Assembly: GCA_903911085.1 (NCBI GenBank)
Contig: CAIWCC010000169.1
Coordinates: 1 to 45,684, forward strand
Source of the DNA: an uncultured Bacteroidales bacterium
Lineage (GTDB): Bacteria; Bacteroidota; Bacteroidia; Bacteroidales; Paludibacteraceae
Direction: 5' to 3'
Length of the DNA stretch: 45,684 bases
A program made the translations under genes and the position numbers. The notes beneath the pieces are model-generated. The model saw nothing but the letters and a program-made list of their open reading frames with translations, was not told the DNA's origin and searched no databases. This document shows positions 1 through 8,828 of this stretch, in pieces (position 1 is the stretch's first letter; each line of letters opens with the position of its first letter).

Positions 1-6
1 AATATA

Positions 7-199
7 GACCACTAAGTATAAAACATAAATGTTTTATAGAGAAACAATTGCAATATAAACAAAAACATTTATGTTTTTCCTTAGTGTTCTTTGTTCAGCT
101 AATATTCTTAGTGTAACTCTGTGCACTTAGTATCTTAGTGGTGAATCTTAATTCTTTGTTTTTGAGTACGATAATCATTTAATCAATATAAACTCTAAT
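7..199. repeat. Left copy of terminal inverted repeat
   Basis: Positions 7-199 are the reverse complement of 45476-45684, with one substitution and one replaced block (6 bases here, 22 in the right copy). The element contains the word CTAAG in a CCAC/ACAC context at both ends (CCACTAAG at 9-16, CTTAGTGG at 134-141) and twice internally (near 79-86 and 107-114). It also holds an internal hairpin pair (20-35 with 62-77, 16 matching bases). It lies just downstream of the stop of the leftward GH27 gene. The right copy lies in the same orientation relative to its upstream gene, so both behave as 3'-flank elements. No coding capacity is seen. The rest of 200-326 shows nothing recognisable. Confidence 0.93.
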
Positions 200-326
200 G
201 AGTAAGACGTAGTCAATGAAAATATTATGACTGAATTAATAGATATCTAATTCCGACTACTTAATGTGTTTATTTAAATAATAAAAACAAGTTTGCAATA
301 AATGTAATTATGAGAATGAAACCAGT

Positions 327-2543
327 TTAATTCAAAATCACCTTTTTACAGAGTTGACCATCTGAAGTTTGCAGTTGGCAAATATAAAAACCCGCCACCA
401 AATCAGAACAATCAATACTGTTTTTGTATTTACCTTTTGCTTTCGGTTTGTTTTCAATCAGCGAAACTGGTGAACCATTGATATTTAATAGTTCAATTTT
501 AATACTATTACTATCTTCCAACAATTGATAATCAACGTATAAGTTCTTTTCTTTAAAATAGGCATTAAAATTAAGTTTCGATTCAATTAAGTTAGAAACG
601 CCGGATTTCAATGCCGGTATAATTTTCAATAACCGGGTTTCGTGTGGTGCTACAGTGAGAGTAATACCTTTATCATTGGTTGCCAAATCAGCATGTAACC
701 AAAGGTCACGTGCAGTACACACTCCCGACAAATAAATATCAGACCAGTTGAGTGTAATATCCTGACTAATGGTATTATTGCGATTGAACAAACCAACCGC
801 CACACTTCCGTCGGCTAAATCTTTTACATATATATCTGTATCTGCCGACTTAGCTATTCTGGTTGCCTGCTGCCCAAGCACATCCTGGTCTACAGCTATT
901 GCTTCGGCATTGGTCAAAATTCGTTTAGTAGCGTCGCTTATTTTTGTTACATCAAATGACGTTTGAATAGGTGCGGCCAGCAAACACCACAACGAAAATT
1001 GAGATTGGTACTCTAAATCGGTCATTCCGTTGGCACCTGCATTCGACGATGATTTCCCTGTGCCATACAATCCGGTCATAACCATATCAGGGTCGTTCCA
1101 CCTATTTGGTCCGGCATAATACTCCAATCCTTTTTGGTTATCCAATCCTTGAATTACACCGCAATGTCCACCGTCGTACGAACCATGATTCCAAATATCA
1201 CGGCTATCCCAAGTGGTTCTCCATGTATTACCACCCGCATTGGATGCCCACAACCAGGGCTTTAATTGTCCCCATTCACAGATATTAAAAAGAATTTTAC
1301 GTCCAGAATTTTTCAACGCATCGCCCATTGTTTTGTATCGGGCTGTTGCAGCAGCAACATCTGATGGGGCATTACAATAGTCATATTTAAGCATATCGAT
1401 GCCCCATGCTGCAAACTGATTGGCATCCTTCACTTCGTTGCCATAGCTTCCCAATGAACCACCACAAGTAGTGAGCGCCGCATCGGAATAAATGCCAAGT
1501 TTAATCCCTTTTGAATGCATATAGTCGGCCAGTGCTTTCATGCCGTTGGGGAATTTGGTAGCATCGGGTTGCAACAGACCACTTGCATCGCGCGTAGCTG
1601 CGGCCCATAAGTCGTCGATAATTAAGTAGGTATATCCAGCATCTTTCATGCCCGAACTAACCATTGCATCAGCAATTCCTTTTAATTTTGTTTCATCAAA
1701 TTCACCACCAAACACGTTCCACGAGTTCCAGCCCATAGGAGGCGTTGGTGCATCCAGCACATCCCGAACATCCATGATAATATTCATTGAATCAACACCA
1801 TATTCGTTTTTAGCTTTCAACAAATAAGTATATACTCCCGGAGATGAAATTTTACCGGAAACCAAATTTCGTGTGGCATTATAAGTTAAACCAACTGGTA
1901 GATTGGTGATAGAAACCGTAGTTGGATAAAAAGATGTGACATTAAAACGAGTCATAATGGGAGTATCCGTTTTGGCAAAAAAGTAATTCCCATTATTGAT
2001 TTTGGGTGTAAGAATTAGACTGCTTTTAGGAATACAAACCGGTTTTGTTCCGTTATAAGTAATCGTTGTCGATACCCAATCGGCATGATCAGAAGCGTTT
2101 ACACCATCCGAACCTACGGTGGTGATGAGTGTGAGGAAATTTTTGCCTGTAATATTTACATCTATCGTTTTTGTGCGGATACTATCGGTATATTTCATTA
2201 TTCCGCTTGACCAGATAAGCTTATTATCGGCAAAAATCTGAAACTCTAAATTGGCCTCGTTGGGTTTAACCAACACATCATCGTCGATACCAACAGTGGC
2301 TTGAAAACGGGTAGCAGTTCCAAATAAATTCAAATTAATTTCGGAAGATGAAAACACTCCTACCCCATTGGCATAAGTTACTGAATTTATTTTCAATGGA
2401 TTTCCCATTGTCGATTTATTAATCTTAATCGAGCCAAAACCATTTGTTCCATTGGTCAAACTAATTTGGTCAAGACGTGTAGTTTGGCTATATGCCAATG
2501 AACAAATTACAAGTAATAAAAAAATGGATTTAACTCTATTCAT
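327..2543 (-). CDS. GH27 alpha-galactosidase with NPCBM and T9SS tail
   Basis: Predicted secreted exo-alpha-galactosidase that removes terminal alpha-galactose from galactosylated hemicellulose. Residues 1-19 form a signal peptide. Residues ~22-165 look like an NPCBM-type carbohydrate-binding domain and ~170-260 like a putative Ig (He_PIG) domain. The GH27 barrel starts at PPMGWNSWN (268-276). The family nucleophile is D388 in KYDYC and the acid/base is D446 in WRTTWDSRD; NRWNDPDMV (480-488) is also typical. A C-terminal beta domain (~555-640) is followed by a short T9SS sorting domain (~655-738) ending in KKVILN. The start lies 18 bp after the GH10 stop, so the two genes are probably co-transcribed. 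Family assignment is firm; the exact polysaccharide is inferred. Confidence 0.93.
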   Translation of the reverse strand: MNRVKSIFLLLVICSLAYSQTTRLDQISLTNGTNGFGSIKINKSTMGNPLKINSVTYANGVGVFSSSEINLNLFGTATRFQATVGIDDDVLVKPNEANLEFQIFADNKLIWSSGIMKYTDSIRTKTIDVNITGKNFLTLITTVGSDGVNASDHADWVSTTITYNGTKPVCIPKSSLILTPKINNGNYFFAKTDTPIMTRFNVTSFYPTTVSITNLPVGLTYNATRNLVSGKISSPGVYTYLLKAKNEYGVDSMNIIMDVRDVLDAPTPPMGWNSWNVFGGEFDETKLKGIADAMVSSGMKDAGYTYLIIDDLWAAATRDASGLLQPDATKFPNGMKALADYMHSKGIKLGIYSDAALTTCGGSLGSYGNEVKDANQFAAWGIDMLKYDYCNAPSDVAAATARYKTMGDALKNSGRKILFNICEWGQLKPWLWASNAGGNTWRTTWDSRDIWNHGSYDGGHCGVIQGLDNQKGLEYYAGPNRWNDPDMVMTGLYGTGKSSSNAGANGMTDLEYQSQFSLWCLLAAPIQTSFDVTKISDATKRILTNAEAIAVDQDVLGQQATRIAKSADTDIYVKDLADGSVAVGLFNRNNTISQDITLNWSDIYLSGVCTARDLWLHADLATNDKGITLTVAPHETRLLKIIPALKSGVSNLIESKLNFNAYFKEKNLYVDYQLLEDSNSIKIELLNINGSPVSLIENKPKAKGKYKNSIDCSDLVAGFYICQLQTSDGQLCKKVILN

Positions 2544-2561
2544 AAAATTACGTATGATTTA

Positions 2562-3701
2562 TTAATTCAACTCGGCAAGTTTAGTCACAGATTCAGTTGT
2601 TTTTGACTCTTTAATTATCCTATCTACAACAGGTTTTGCCTTATTATCACGGTCGAAAAGCAAGGGATAATCGGTACGAATTTTTATTGGCCAATAATTT
2701 CTCCACGATTGCCCATCATTCACACCCCAAAAAGTAACACGGTCAATTGCTTCTTTATGTTTTACAAAAATTTTAAACAACTTGACGTAATAATCGGAAA
2801 ACTCATTCAGTACAGATTGTGGAACTTCTTTGGTGTACGGATTGTATTTCTCGCTATTTTTATACGACATGGATACGTCGGCAGTTATTTCCGACGATGG
2901 GAAAGGCAAAATGGTAAGGTCCAGTTCTGTAATCATAACTTTTACACCAAGATTCGAAAATGCCACTATGCTACCTTCCAAATCGTCAAAAATATTCATA
3001 CCCAAACTATAATGCCCTTGTTCGCCAACTGCATCAATTCTGCATCCTTTGGCTTGCAACATTTTTACAATTCCCACAGCACCAGCTCTTTTCGAAGGTT
3101 TAAACAAGTTATAATCGTTGTAATAGAGTTCCGCTTTGGGGTCTGCCTCATGCGCAAACTTAAAAGCCAATTCGATAAAATCGGGACCAATAATTTTATA
3201 CCACAAACTTTTTCGCATAGTACCATCGTCTTCCAAAGCCTCATTCACCACATCCCAGCCGTCTATTCTCCCTTTATAACGGCTTACAAGCGTAGTAATA
3301 TGTTTGCGCATACGTTGTATCAACACCTCACGCGACACCTGTTGTCCAGCTTTATCAACAAAAAACCATGCAGGAGTTTGCGAATGCCAAACTAGATTGT
3401 GGCCAATGATTTTCATTTTATTTTTTTCGCCAAACTTCACAAACTGGTCAGGCAGGGTCATATCAAACACACCTTCCTGAGGTTGTATTTTTTCAATTTT
3501 CATGCAGTTTTCTGCCACAATAGAATTGAATTGGTGATTTACTAAATGAATAGCATCTACATCTTTACCAATTACTTGCATCGAATCCAATGCTGTTCCA
3601 ATATAGAAATCATCATGAAAAGCTTTTTTTAAACTCGAATTTTTCTGCTGTGCAAAACCAGCTGTTATAAAAATTGAAACTATAACTATAGTTAATTTCA
3701 T
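2562..3701 (-). CDS. GH10 endo-beta-1,4-xylanase (compact form)
   Basis: Predicted secreted endoxylanase that cuts the beta-1,4-xylan backbone. I start it at the internal methionine at 3699-3701. That start is preceded by AGGGAAA and gives a clean signal peptide (MKLTIVIVSIF...GFAQ). An in-frame upstream ATG at 3735-3737 would add 12 polar residues and cannot be excluded. Numbered from the upstream ATG, the GH10 hallmarks are HNLVWHSQTP (113-122), acid/base E166 in WDVVNEAL, and nucleophile E271 in ITELDL. WGVNDGQSW near 337-345 is also typical. The protein is a single catalytic domain with no T9SS tail and no cysteine lipobox, so it may be periplasmic. It is the gene immediately upstream of GH27 in a two-gene unit. 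Confidence 0.93.
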   Translation of the reverse strand: MKLTIVIVSIFITAGFAQQKNSSLKKAFHDDFYIGTALDSMQVIGKDVDAIHLVNHQFNSIVAENCMKIEKIQPQEGVFDMTLPDQFVKFGEKNKMKIIGHNLVWHSQTPAWFFVDKAGQQVSREVLIQRMRKHITTLVSRYKGRIDGWDVVNEALEDDGTMRKSLWYKIIGPDFIELAFKFAHEADPKAELYYNDYNLFKPSKRAGAVGIVKMLQAKGCRIDAVGEQGHYSLGMNIFDDLEGSIVAFSNLGVKVMITELDLTILPFPSSEITADVSMSYKNSEKYNPYTKEVPQSVLNEFSDYYVKLFKIFVKHKEAIDRVTFWGVNDGQSWRNYWPIKIRTDYPLLFDRDNKAKPVVDRIIKESKTTESVTKLAELN

Positions 3702-3852
3702 TTTCCCTGTGTTACTCTTTTGATTATTTATCATCATTTATTCATTTAATTATTTTACCTCATCCGTAATTCACAAAAATCTATTTTTTTCTGTTTAGTA
3801 CATAACAAAAAAACGACAAATCCATAGTATTATACTATAAAACAAATACTTA

Positions 3853-4090
3853 ATATGGGGCTTTGCCCCTTGCCCCACATACTTTTTTGTCTTGACACAA
3901 AAAAGTAAGCAAAAAAAGTCAAGACTTCGCCCGTTTCACTCGAAAAATTAGTCGTTCGTAGGCTGAAAACTTTTAAACTCGCACCGACGGAATACGTCGG
4001 TGCTCAAACACAAAAGTTTTCTACGCCAACTTCACTCCATTTTTCGGCTCACCGGACGAGGTCAGTCCGTTTATCAATAGTCGCATACGA
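3853..4090. repeat. Nested palindromic intergenic repeat
   Basis: This gene-free interval between the transporter and the xylanase contains a G/C-rich start, a 9-bp hairpin (3881-3889 with 3898-3906), and then a large nested imperfect palindrome. The outer arms are 3923-3933 with 4053-4063. Moving inward, 3941-3948 pairs with 4039-4046 (8/8), 3965-3974 with 4012-4021 (10/10), and 3981-3989 with 3995-4003 (9/9, loop GAATA). From memory, closely similar sequence occurs as a dispersed non-coding repeat in many Bacteroidota; that is recollection, not a search. It lies downstream of the transporter gene and could act as its terminator. Confidence 0.8.
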
Positions 4091-4155
4091 AATAAATTAT
4101 TCAATTTCGATACATTACGAAACTATATTCTTTTTGTCATATACAGAAAATTTTG

Positions 4156-5622
4156 TTATTTCTGTCTTCTATTTTTCAAAACCATTTCTATTTCTACTTC
4201 TTTTTTCTTATTTATTTCATAAAAAAACAAGCAAGAAAAAGCTATCAAAAATGTTATAGTAGGGAAAATGCTTACAGCCAATTTAATACCATGCACTGTA
4301 CTTTCGGACTGTATAGCTAATTGTTGATCGTATCCAAAAGCTGCCAAAATTCCTGCCACCAAAGCACCACCAATGCTTAAGCCAGCTTTTAGCCCAAATA
4401 TCATGGCGGAAAAAATTATAGCTGTTGCGCGACGGTTATTTTTCACTTCGGAATAATCGGCCACATCGGCAATCATTGCCCACAAAAGCGGAATGGTTAA
4501 GCCATAGAAAAAACCATGAAGCAACTGTGCAATAAAAATCAATTCAATAGAACTTGACGAAAAAAACAAGAAATCGAACACACAAAAAGTAGCTAATAAA
4601 AGTCCAGCACCAAACACATCACGTTTCCCAAACTTGTCGGCAAGCGATTTAGAAAATCCTATACCAATAATCATAAAAATAATTCCACCACCATTAAACA
4701 AACTGAATCCAGATGTAACAGCATCCGAAGGCCATACAAAACCTACCATTCCGATATTGGTCATAAACTTATTCAAATCGGCAATTAAACCATTAAAACC
4801 TATATCTTCGAGAAAAATTGCAAGCTGTGTAGGGTCAACATAATTTTTGAAATAATATACATACATACCACCTTTAAGTGCCAAGGTAATAAAGATAAAA
4901 ATAGTGAGCACCAACATGGCTTTCCACGGTTTATTCCGAAACAAATCCATCAAATCTTGCTTCAAACTCGATTTTTGTTCGGCTTTAGGCACAATACGTT
5001 CATGAGTTGTCAGAAAAGTAATTATAAAGAAAACAACACCCGTAATTGCAAATATTGTCATTACTTTTTCAAATCCTACTGTTTTGTCACCATTACCAAA
5101 AATCAACACTAAAGGTAATAATAATGCCTGTACAATAAATTGAGCCACCATTACAGCCACAAAACGATACGACGAAATGCTATTTCGTTCGGACATATCG
5201 CCAGTCATTACACCACTCAAAGCCGAATAAGGTAAATTATTAGCCGAATATATAAATACCAGCAATATATAAGTTACAAAGGCATAAATCACTTTTCCAT
5301 GTACTCCAAAATTTGGAGTAGAAAAGGCCAACAAAGCAATTACCCCAAAAGGCACTGCTGTCCACAAAATCCACGGACGAAATTTTCCCCAACGCGTAGA
5401 AGTACGGTCGGCAATAACACCCATCACTGGATTAAAAAATGCACCAATCATACCACCAGTAAAAATTATTGCAGAAGCTGACGCCGGTGGAATTTTAAAC
5501 ACATCGGTGTAGAAAAATGCGATAAATGTCATTAATGTTTGGAAAATTAAATTAGCTGCCAAATCGCCAAGACTATAGCCAATTTTTTCAATAACGGTCA
5601 CTTTTTGTGGAATTGATTTCAT
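4156..5622 (-). CDS. GPH-family MFS sugar:cation symporter
   Basis: Predicted inner-membrane glycoside-pentoside-hexuronide:cation symporter of about 12 helices. Its 488-residue length is normal for the family. The N-terminus EKIGYSLGDLAANL and the following DRTSTRWGKFRPW (near residues 73-85) are GPH signatures. A second half-signature, LADKFGKRDVFG, lies near residue 330. Long hydrophobic segments run throughout. The central loop around residues 235-310 is longer than in minimal relatives. The gene sits beside xylanase and beta-xylosidase genes and is divergently transcribed from GH3, so uptake of xylosides or xylo-oligosaccharides is likely but not shown. It is the only transporter in the window; there is no SusC/SusD pair. 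Confidence 0.92.
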   Translation of the reverse strand: MKSIPQKVTVIEKIGYSLGDLAANLIFQTLMTFIAFFYTDVFKIPPASASAIIFTGGMIGAFFNPVMGVIADRTSTRWGKFRPWILWTAVPFGVIALLAFSTPNFGVHGKVIYAFVTYILLVFIYSANNLPYSALSGVMTGDMSERNSISSYRFVAVMVAQFIVQALLLPLVLIFGNGDKTVGFEKVMTIFAITGVVFFIITFLTTHERIVPKAEQKSSLKQDLMDLFRNKPWKAMLVLTIFIFITLALKGGMYVYYFKNYVDPTQLAIFLEDIGFNGLIADLNKFMTNIGMVGFVWPSDAVTSGFSLFNGGGIIFMIIGIGFSKSLADKFGKRDVFGAGLLLATFCVFDFLFFSSSSIELIFIAQLLHGFFYGLTIPLLWAMIADVADYSEVKNNRRATAIIFSAMIFGLKAGLSIGGALVAGILAAFGYDQQLAIQSESTVHGIKLAVSIFPTITFLIAFSCLFFYEINKKKEVEIEMVLKNRRQK

Positions 5623-5671
5623 GTTAATCTCAAATTGAATTCTATTTAAATAAAAATATATTTTACAAGTA

Positions 5672-5704
5672 CAAAATTAATTGATTAGTTTCATTTCAAT
5701 CGTT
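5672..5704 (-). promoter_or_regulatory. Predicted promoter of the GPH transporter
   Basis: Read on the minus strand, a perfect TAnnTTTG box (TAATTTTG, 5672-5679) sits about 50 bases upstream of the transporter ATG. A TTG at 5697-5699 lies 17 bases further upstream. The 33-base stretch from AACGATTGA through TAATTTT matches the promoter region of the beta-helix genes at 18649-18681 at 24 of 33 positions without gaps. This supports a shared promoter type. Confidence 0.5.
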
Positions 5705-6086
5705 CCAAATGTTTCAAGATTATGCTATAATGTAACACACTTTCCTTAATACGATACAATAAGTATCACAAACGAAACATTCACACCAATACAATCACAT
5801 CTGGCAGGACTTTTAACAAAACAAAATACAATCATCATTTATGTGTTATATAATACGCCCTACTAAGATATTTGATAGTTACAATTAAAACACCACACCT
5901 TTAAAATGTAAATATCGTGTAATTATTCCACAAATTGTGGGATGGTTACAAATAGAATAGTATATGTTTCCTTTAAAATGGTCTTATGTTTTTAATAGGT
6001 CTATTTTTGCGATTGAAAGTTTTGTTGATTTTTTCCCAAACAAACTTTTGAAAATAATCTAATACTAAGCATTTTTTTGAAATAGA
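5705..6086. other. Divergent intergenic region, GPH / GH3
   Basis: This AT-rich gene-free region lies between two divergently transcribed genes. A small palindrome, CCACAA-A-TTGTGG, occurs around 5938-5950. AAAATGG near 5976, followed 36 bases later by GATTGA, is a weak and degenerate resemblance to the operator-like block upstream of the beta-helix and GH2 genes. I see no further gene, no RNA gene and no clear -7 box for GH3. Confidence 0.4.
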
Positions 6087-8681
6087 ATGAAAAGCCGTTT
6101 AATCCTCATCATTACATTTATTACATGCTGCGTAACTGCACAGAATAACGCAATTTTTCCGTTCCAAAATCCCGATTTAAAAAGGGATGAGCGTGTAAAT
6201 AATTTGCTCAAACAATTGACAGCAGAAGAAAAGATTGGCTTAATGATGAATCGTTCATTAGCGGTACAACGCTTGGGTATTCCAGAATATGATTGGTGGA
6301 ACGAAGCTTTGCATGGTGTTGCGCGTGCCGGATATGCCACCGTTTTTCCACAAGCAATTGCTATGGCGGCAACTTTCAATGACGCAGACCATTACAATAC
6401 ATTCAGTATGATTTCGGATGAAGCCAGAGCCAAATACCACAAAGCAATATCTGAAGGAAATAGACAAATATTCTACGGTTTAACATTCTGGACACCCAAT
6501 ATAAATATCTTTCGCGATCCGCGTTGGGGACGTGGTATGGAAACGTATGGCGAAGACCCATATTTAACCTCTCGCTTTGGGGTAAATGCCGTTAAAGGAC
6601 TACAAGGCAACGATTTGCAATACTTTAAAACACTAGCCTGCGCAAAACATTTTGCTGTACACAGCGGACCCGAATGGAACAGACATAGTTATAATGCTCA
6701 AGTTTCGGACAAAGATTTATGGGAAACCTATTTACCTGCTTTCGAATCGCTGGTGAAAGAATCTAATGTTCAGCAAGTTATGTGCGCTTACAATCGATTC
6801 GAAGACTCACCATGTTGTGGCAGTGGAAAACTTCTAATTGACATTCTCCGCAACAAATGGAATTACAAAGGATTGGTAGTTTCAGATTGTTGGGCTATAG
6901 ATGATTTTTACAAACCTGGACATCACGAAACTCATTCAGATTCGGCATCGGCTTCGATAGCAGCTGTGCTCAACGGAACTGATATTGAATGTGGTCGTAG
7001 TTACGAATCATTGATTAAAGCACTAAAACTTGGACTAATTAAAGAGTCGGACATAGACATTTCTGTTAAACGTGTTTTAACAGCCCGTTACGATATGGGA
7101 ATGTTTGATGCAGATAGCCGTGTAAAATGGTCGGGAATTCCTTACAATGTGGTAGATTGTCCTCTTCATAAAGCTCAAGCCTTAAAAGTAGCCCATGAAA
7201 GTATGACTTTGCTCAAAAACAACAATAATGTTTTACCATTGAGTAAAAAGTTGAAAACCATTGCTGTAATTGGTGCAAATGCAAATGATTCTGTAATGAT
7301 GTGGGCAAATTACAATGGATATCCAACCTCAACAACGACTATTCTAAAAGGAATTCGTGACAAAATGCCTAATTCTAAAATAATTTATGAAAAAGGTTGT
7401 GATTTAGTTGACAAAACAGTGAAAAACAGCCTTATGAATTGCCTTAAAGCAAATGGAAAAAAAGGTATGTATGCCGAATATTATAACAATATAAAATGGG
7501 AAGGAACTCCAGCATTCAAAACCAATGGCGTAGAGCAATTTAACTTCTCAACAAGTGGTGGGACTCAGTTTGCACCCAATGTAAATCTCGAAAACTTTAC
7601 CGCCCGATATACTGGAGAATTTATTGCGCCTTACACTGGGAAAATAAATTTTTCGCTAAAAGCCGATGACAGCTACCGCCTTATTTTGAATGGCAAATGT
7701 GTTATGGAAGCACCGAATTACGAAAAAGCAATGAATAAACTAGTTTACAGTGCTGAATTTAAAAAAGGTGAAAAGGTTCAAGTTCAATTAGATTACCTAC
7801 AACTAAACTTAAACGGAAATCTAAACTTTCAGATTTACAGTGAGAAAACTGTAGAATTTTCCGAACTTAAAAATAACATCAAAAATGCCGATGTAATTAT
7901 TTATGTTGGTGGACTTTCGGCACAACTGGAAGGTGAAGATATGCCAGTAAAAATTGATGGTTTTAAGGGCGGTGACAGAACACGCATTGAACTTCCATAT
8001 GTTCAACAAGAGCTTTTAAAAGAATTGCGATCCACAGGAAAACCAGTTGTTTTTGTACTATGTACCGGAAGTGCCATAGCATTGACCAATGATGAGCCAA
8101 ACTACGATGCGCTACTCAATGCTTGGTATGGTGGACAAGCTGGAGGTACAGCCGTTGCCAATGTTTTATTTGGCGATTATAATCCCGCCGGTAGACTTCC
8201 AATAACATTCTATAAATCCACATCACAACTGCCAGATTTTGAAGATTATAATATGAATAACCGCACATATAGATTCTTCAAAGATGTTCCATTATATGCA
8301 TTTGGTTACGGATTGAGTTACACAAATTTCAAATACGGAAAGGCTACTCTCCACTCGGCTAATATCAAAAAAGGAGATAGCGTGAAACTAATTATTAATG
8401 TTTCAAACATTGGAAAACGCGATGGTGACGAAGTTATTCAAATATATATTCACCACAAAAACACTAGTGCAGAACCTATTAAAGCATTAAAAGCATTTAG
8501 AAGAATAAACTTAAAAGCTGGTGCTTCAAAGCAGATTGATTTTGAACTTAACGCCGACGCATTTAAAACATTCGATGCCACAAAAAGCGAAATGAACGTC
8601 AGTTCGGGCGAATATGAAATAATGATAGGAAGCAGCTCTTTAGAAAAAGATTTACAAAAAATTAGCTTAAAAATTGAATAA
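6087..8681 (+). CDS. GH3 beta-xylosidase/beta-glucosidase with PA14 insert
   Basis: Predicted exported exo-glycosidase releasing xylose or glucose from the non-reducing ends of oligosaccharides. The signal peptide ends near residue 19. The GH3 barrel has WWNEALHG (70-77), RDPRWGRG (143-150), KHF (187-189) and nucleophile D267 in VVSDCWA. The second (alpha/beta) domain, from ~360, is interrupted by a PA14 domain (~457-590; GMYAEYYN, ADDSYRLILNG) and resumes to ~740. A fibronectin-III-like domain (~755-860) ends the protein. The 864-residue length fits PA14-type GH3 enzymes such as bacterial beta-xylosidases. There is no T9SS tail, so periplasmic action on imported oligosaccharides is plausible. 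The WWNEALHG motif and the two GH10 neighbours favour xylosidase activity. Confidence 0.93.
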   Translation: MKSRLILIITFITCCVTAQNNAIFPFQNPDLKRDERVNNLLKQLTAEEKIGLMMNRSLAVQRLGIPEYDWWNEALHGVARAGYATVFPQAIAMAATFNDADHYNTFSMISDEARAKYHKAISEGNRQIFYGLTFWTPNINIFRDPRWGRGMETYGEDPYLTSRFGVNAVKGLQGNDLQYFKTLACAKHFAVHSGPEWNRHSYNAQVSDKDLWETYLPAFESLVKESNVQQVMCAYNRFEDSPCCGSGKLLIDILRNKWNYKGLVVSDCWAIDDFYKPGHHETHSDSASASIAAVLNGTDIECGRSYESLIKALKLGLIKESDIDISVKRVLTARYDMGMFDADSRVKWSGIPYNVVDCPLHKAQALKVAHESMTLLKNNNNVLPLSKKLKTIAVIGANANDSVMMWANYNGYPTSTTTILKGIRDKMPNSKIIYEKGCDLVDKTVKNSLMNCLKANGKKGMYAEYYNNIKWEGTPAFKTNGVEQFNFSTSGGTQFAPNVNLENFTARYTGEFIAPYTGKINFSLKADDSYRLILNGKCVMEAPNYEKAMNKLVYSAEFKKGEKVQVQLDYLQLNLNGNLNFQIYSEKTVEFSELKNNIKNADVIIYVGGLSAQLEGEDMPVKIDGFKGGDRTRIELPYVQQELLKELRSTGKPVVFVLCTGSAIALTNDEPNYDALLNAWYGGQAGGTAVANVLFGDYNPAGRLPITFYKSTSQLPDFEDYNMNNRTYRFFKDVPLYAFGYGLSYTNFKYGKATLHSANIKKGDSVKLIINVSNIGKRDGDEVIQIYIHHKNTSAEPIKALKAFRRINLKAGASKQIDFELNADAFKTFDATKSEMNVSSGEYEIMIGSSSLEKDLQKISLKIE

Positions 8682-8828
8682 TACTTTTATGAACAACCTA
8701 AAAACAACTGCCTATGTAAAACAAAATCAAATAATTACAAAACAACTTAAATAGAATAAGACTTTAAAATGGATATTCTAACAATTATACATTTACATTT
8801 TTCCAACAATTTTAAACAACAAAAAATC

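Noticed and set aside
5936-5952. Small hairpin CCACAA-A-TTGTGG as a terminator
   Set aside because: The stem is short, the loop is one base, there is no T-tract, and it lies between divergent promoters. At most it is an operator half-site pair.
8769-8828. Upstream start for the first jelly-roll gene
   Set aside because: It adds a 20-residue extension before a perfect signal peptide. The ATG at 8829 fits export better.
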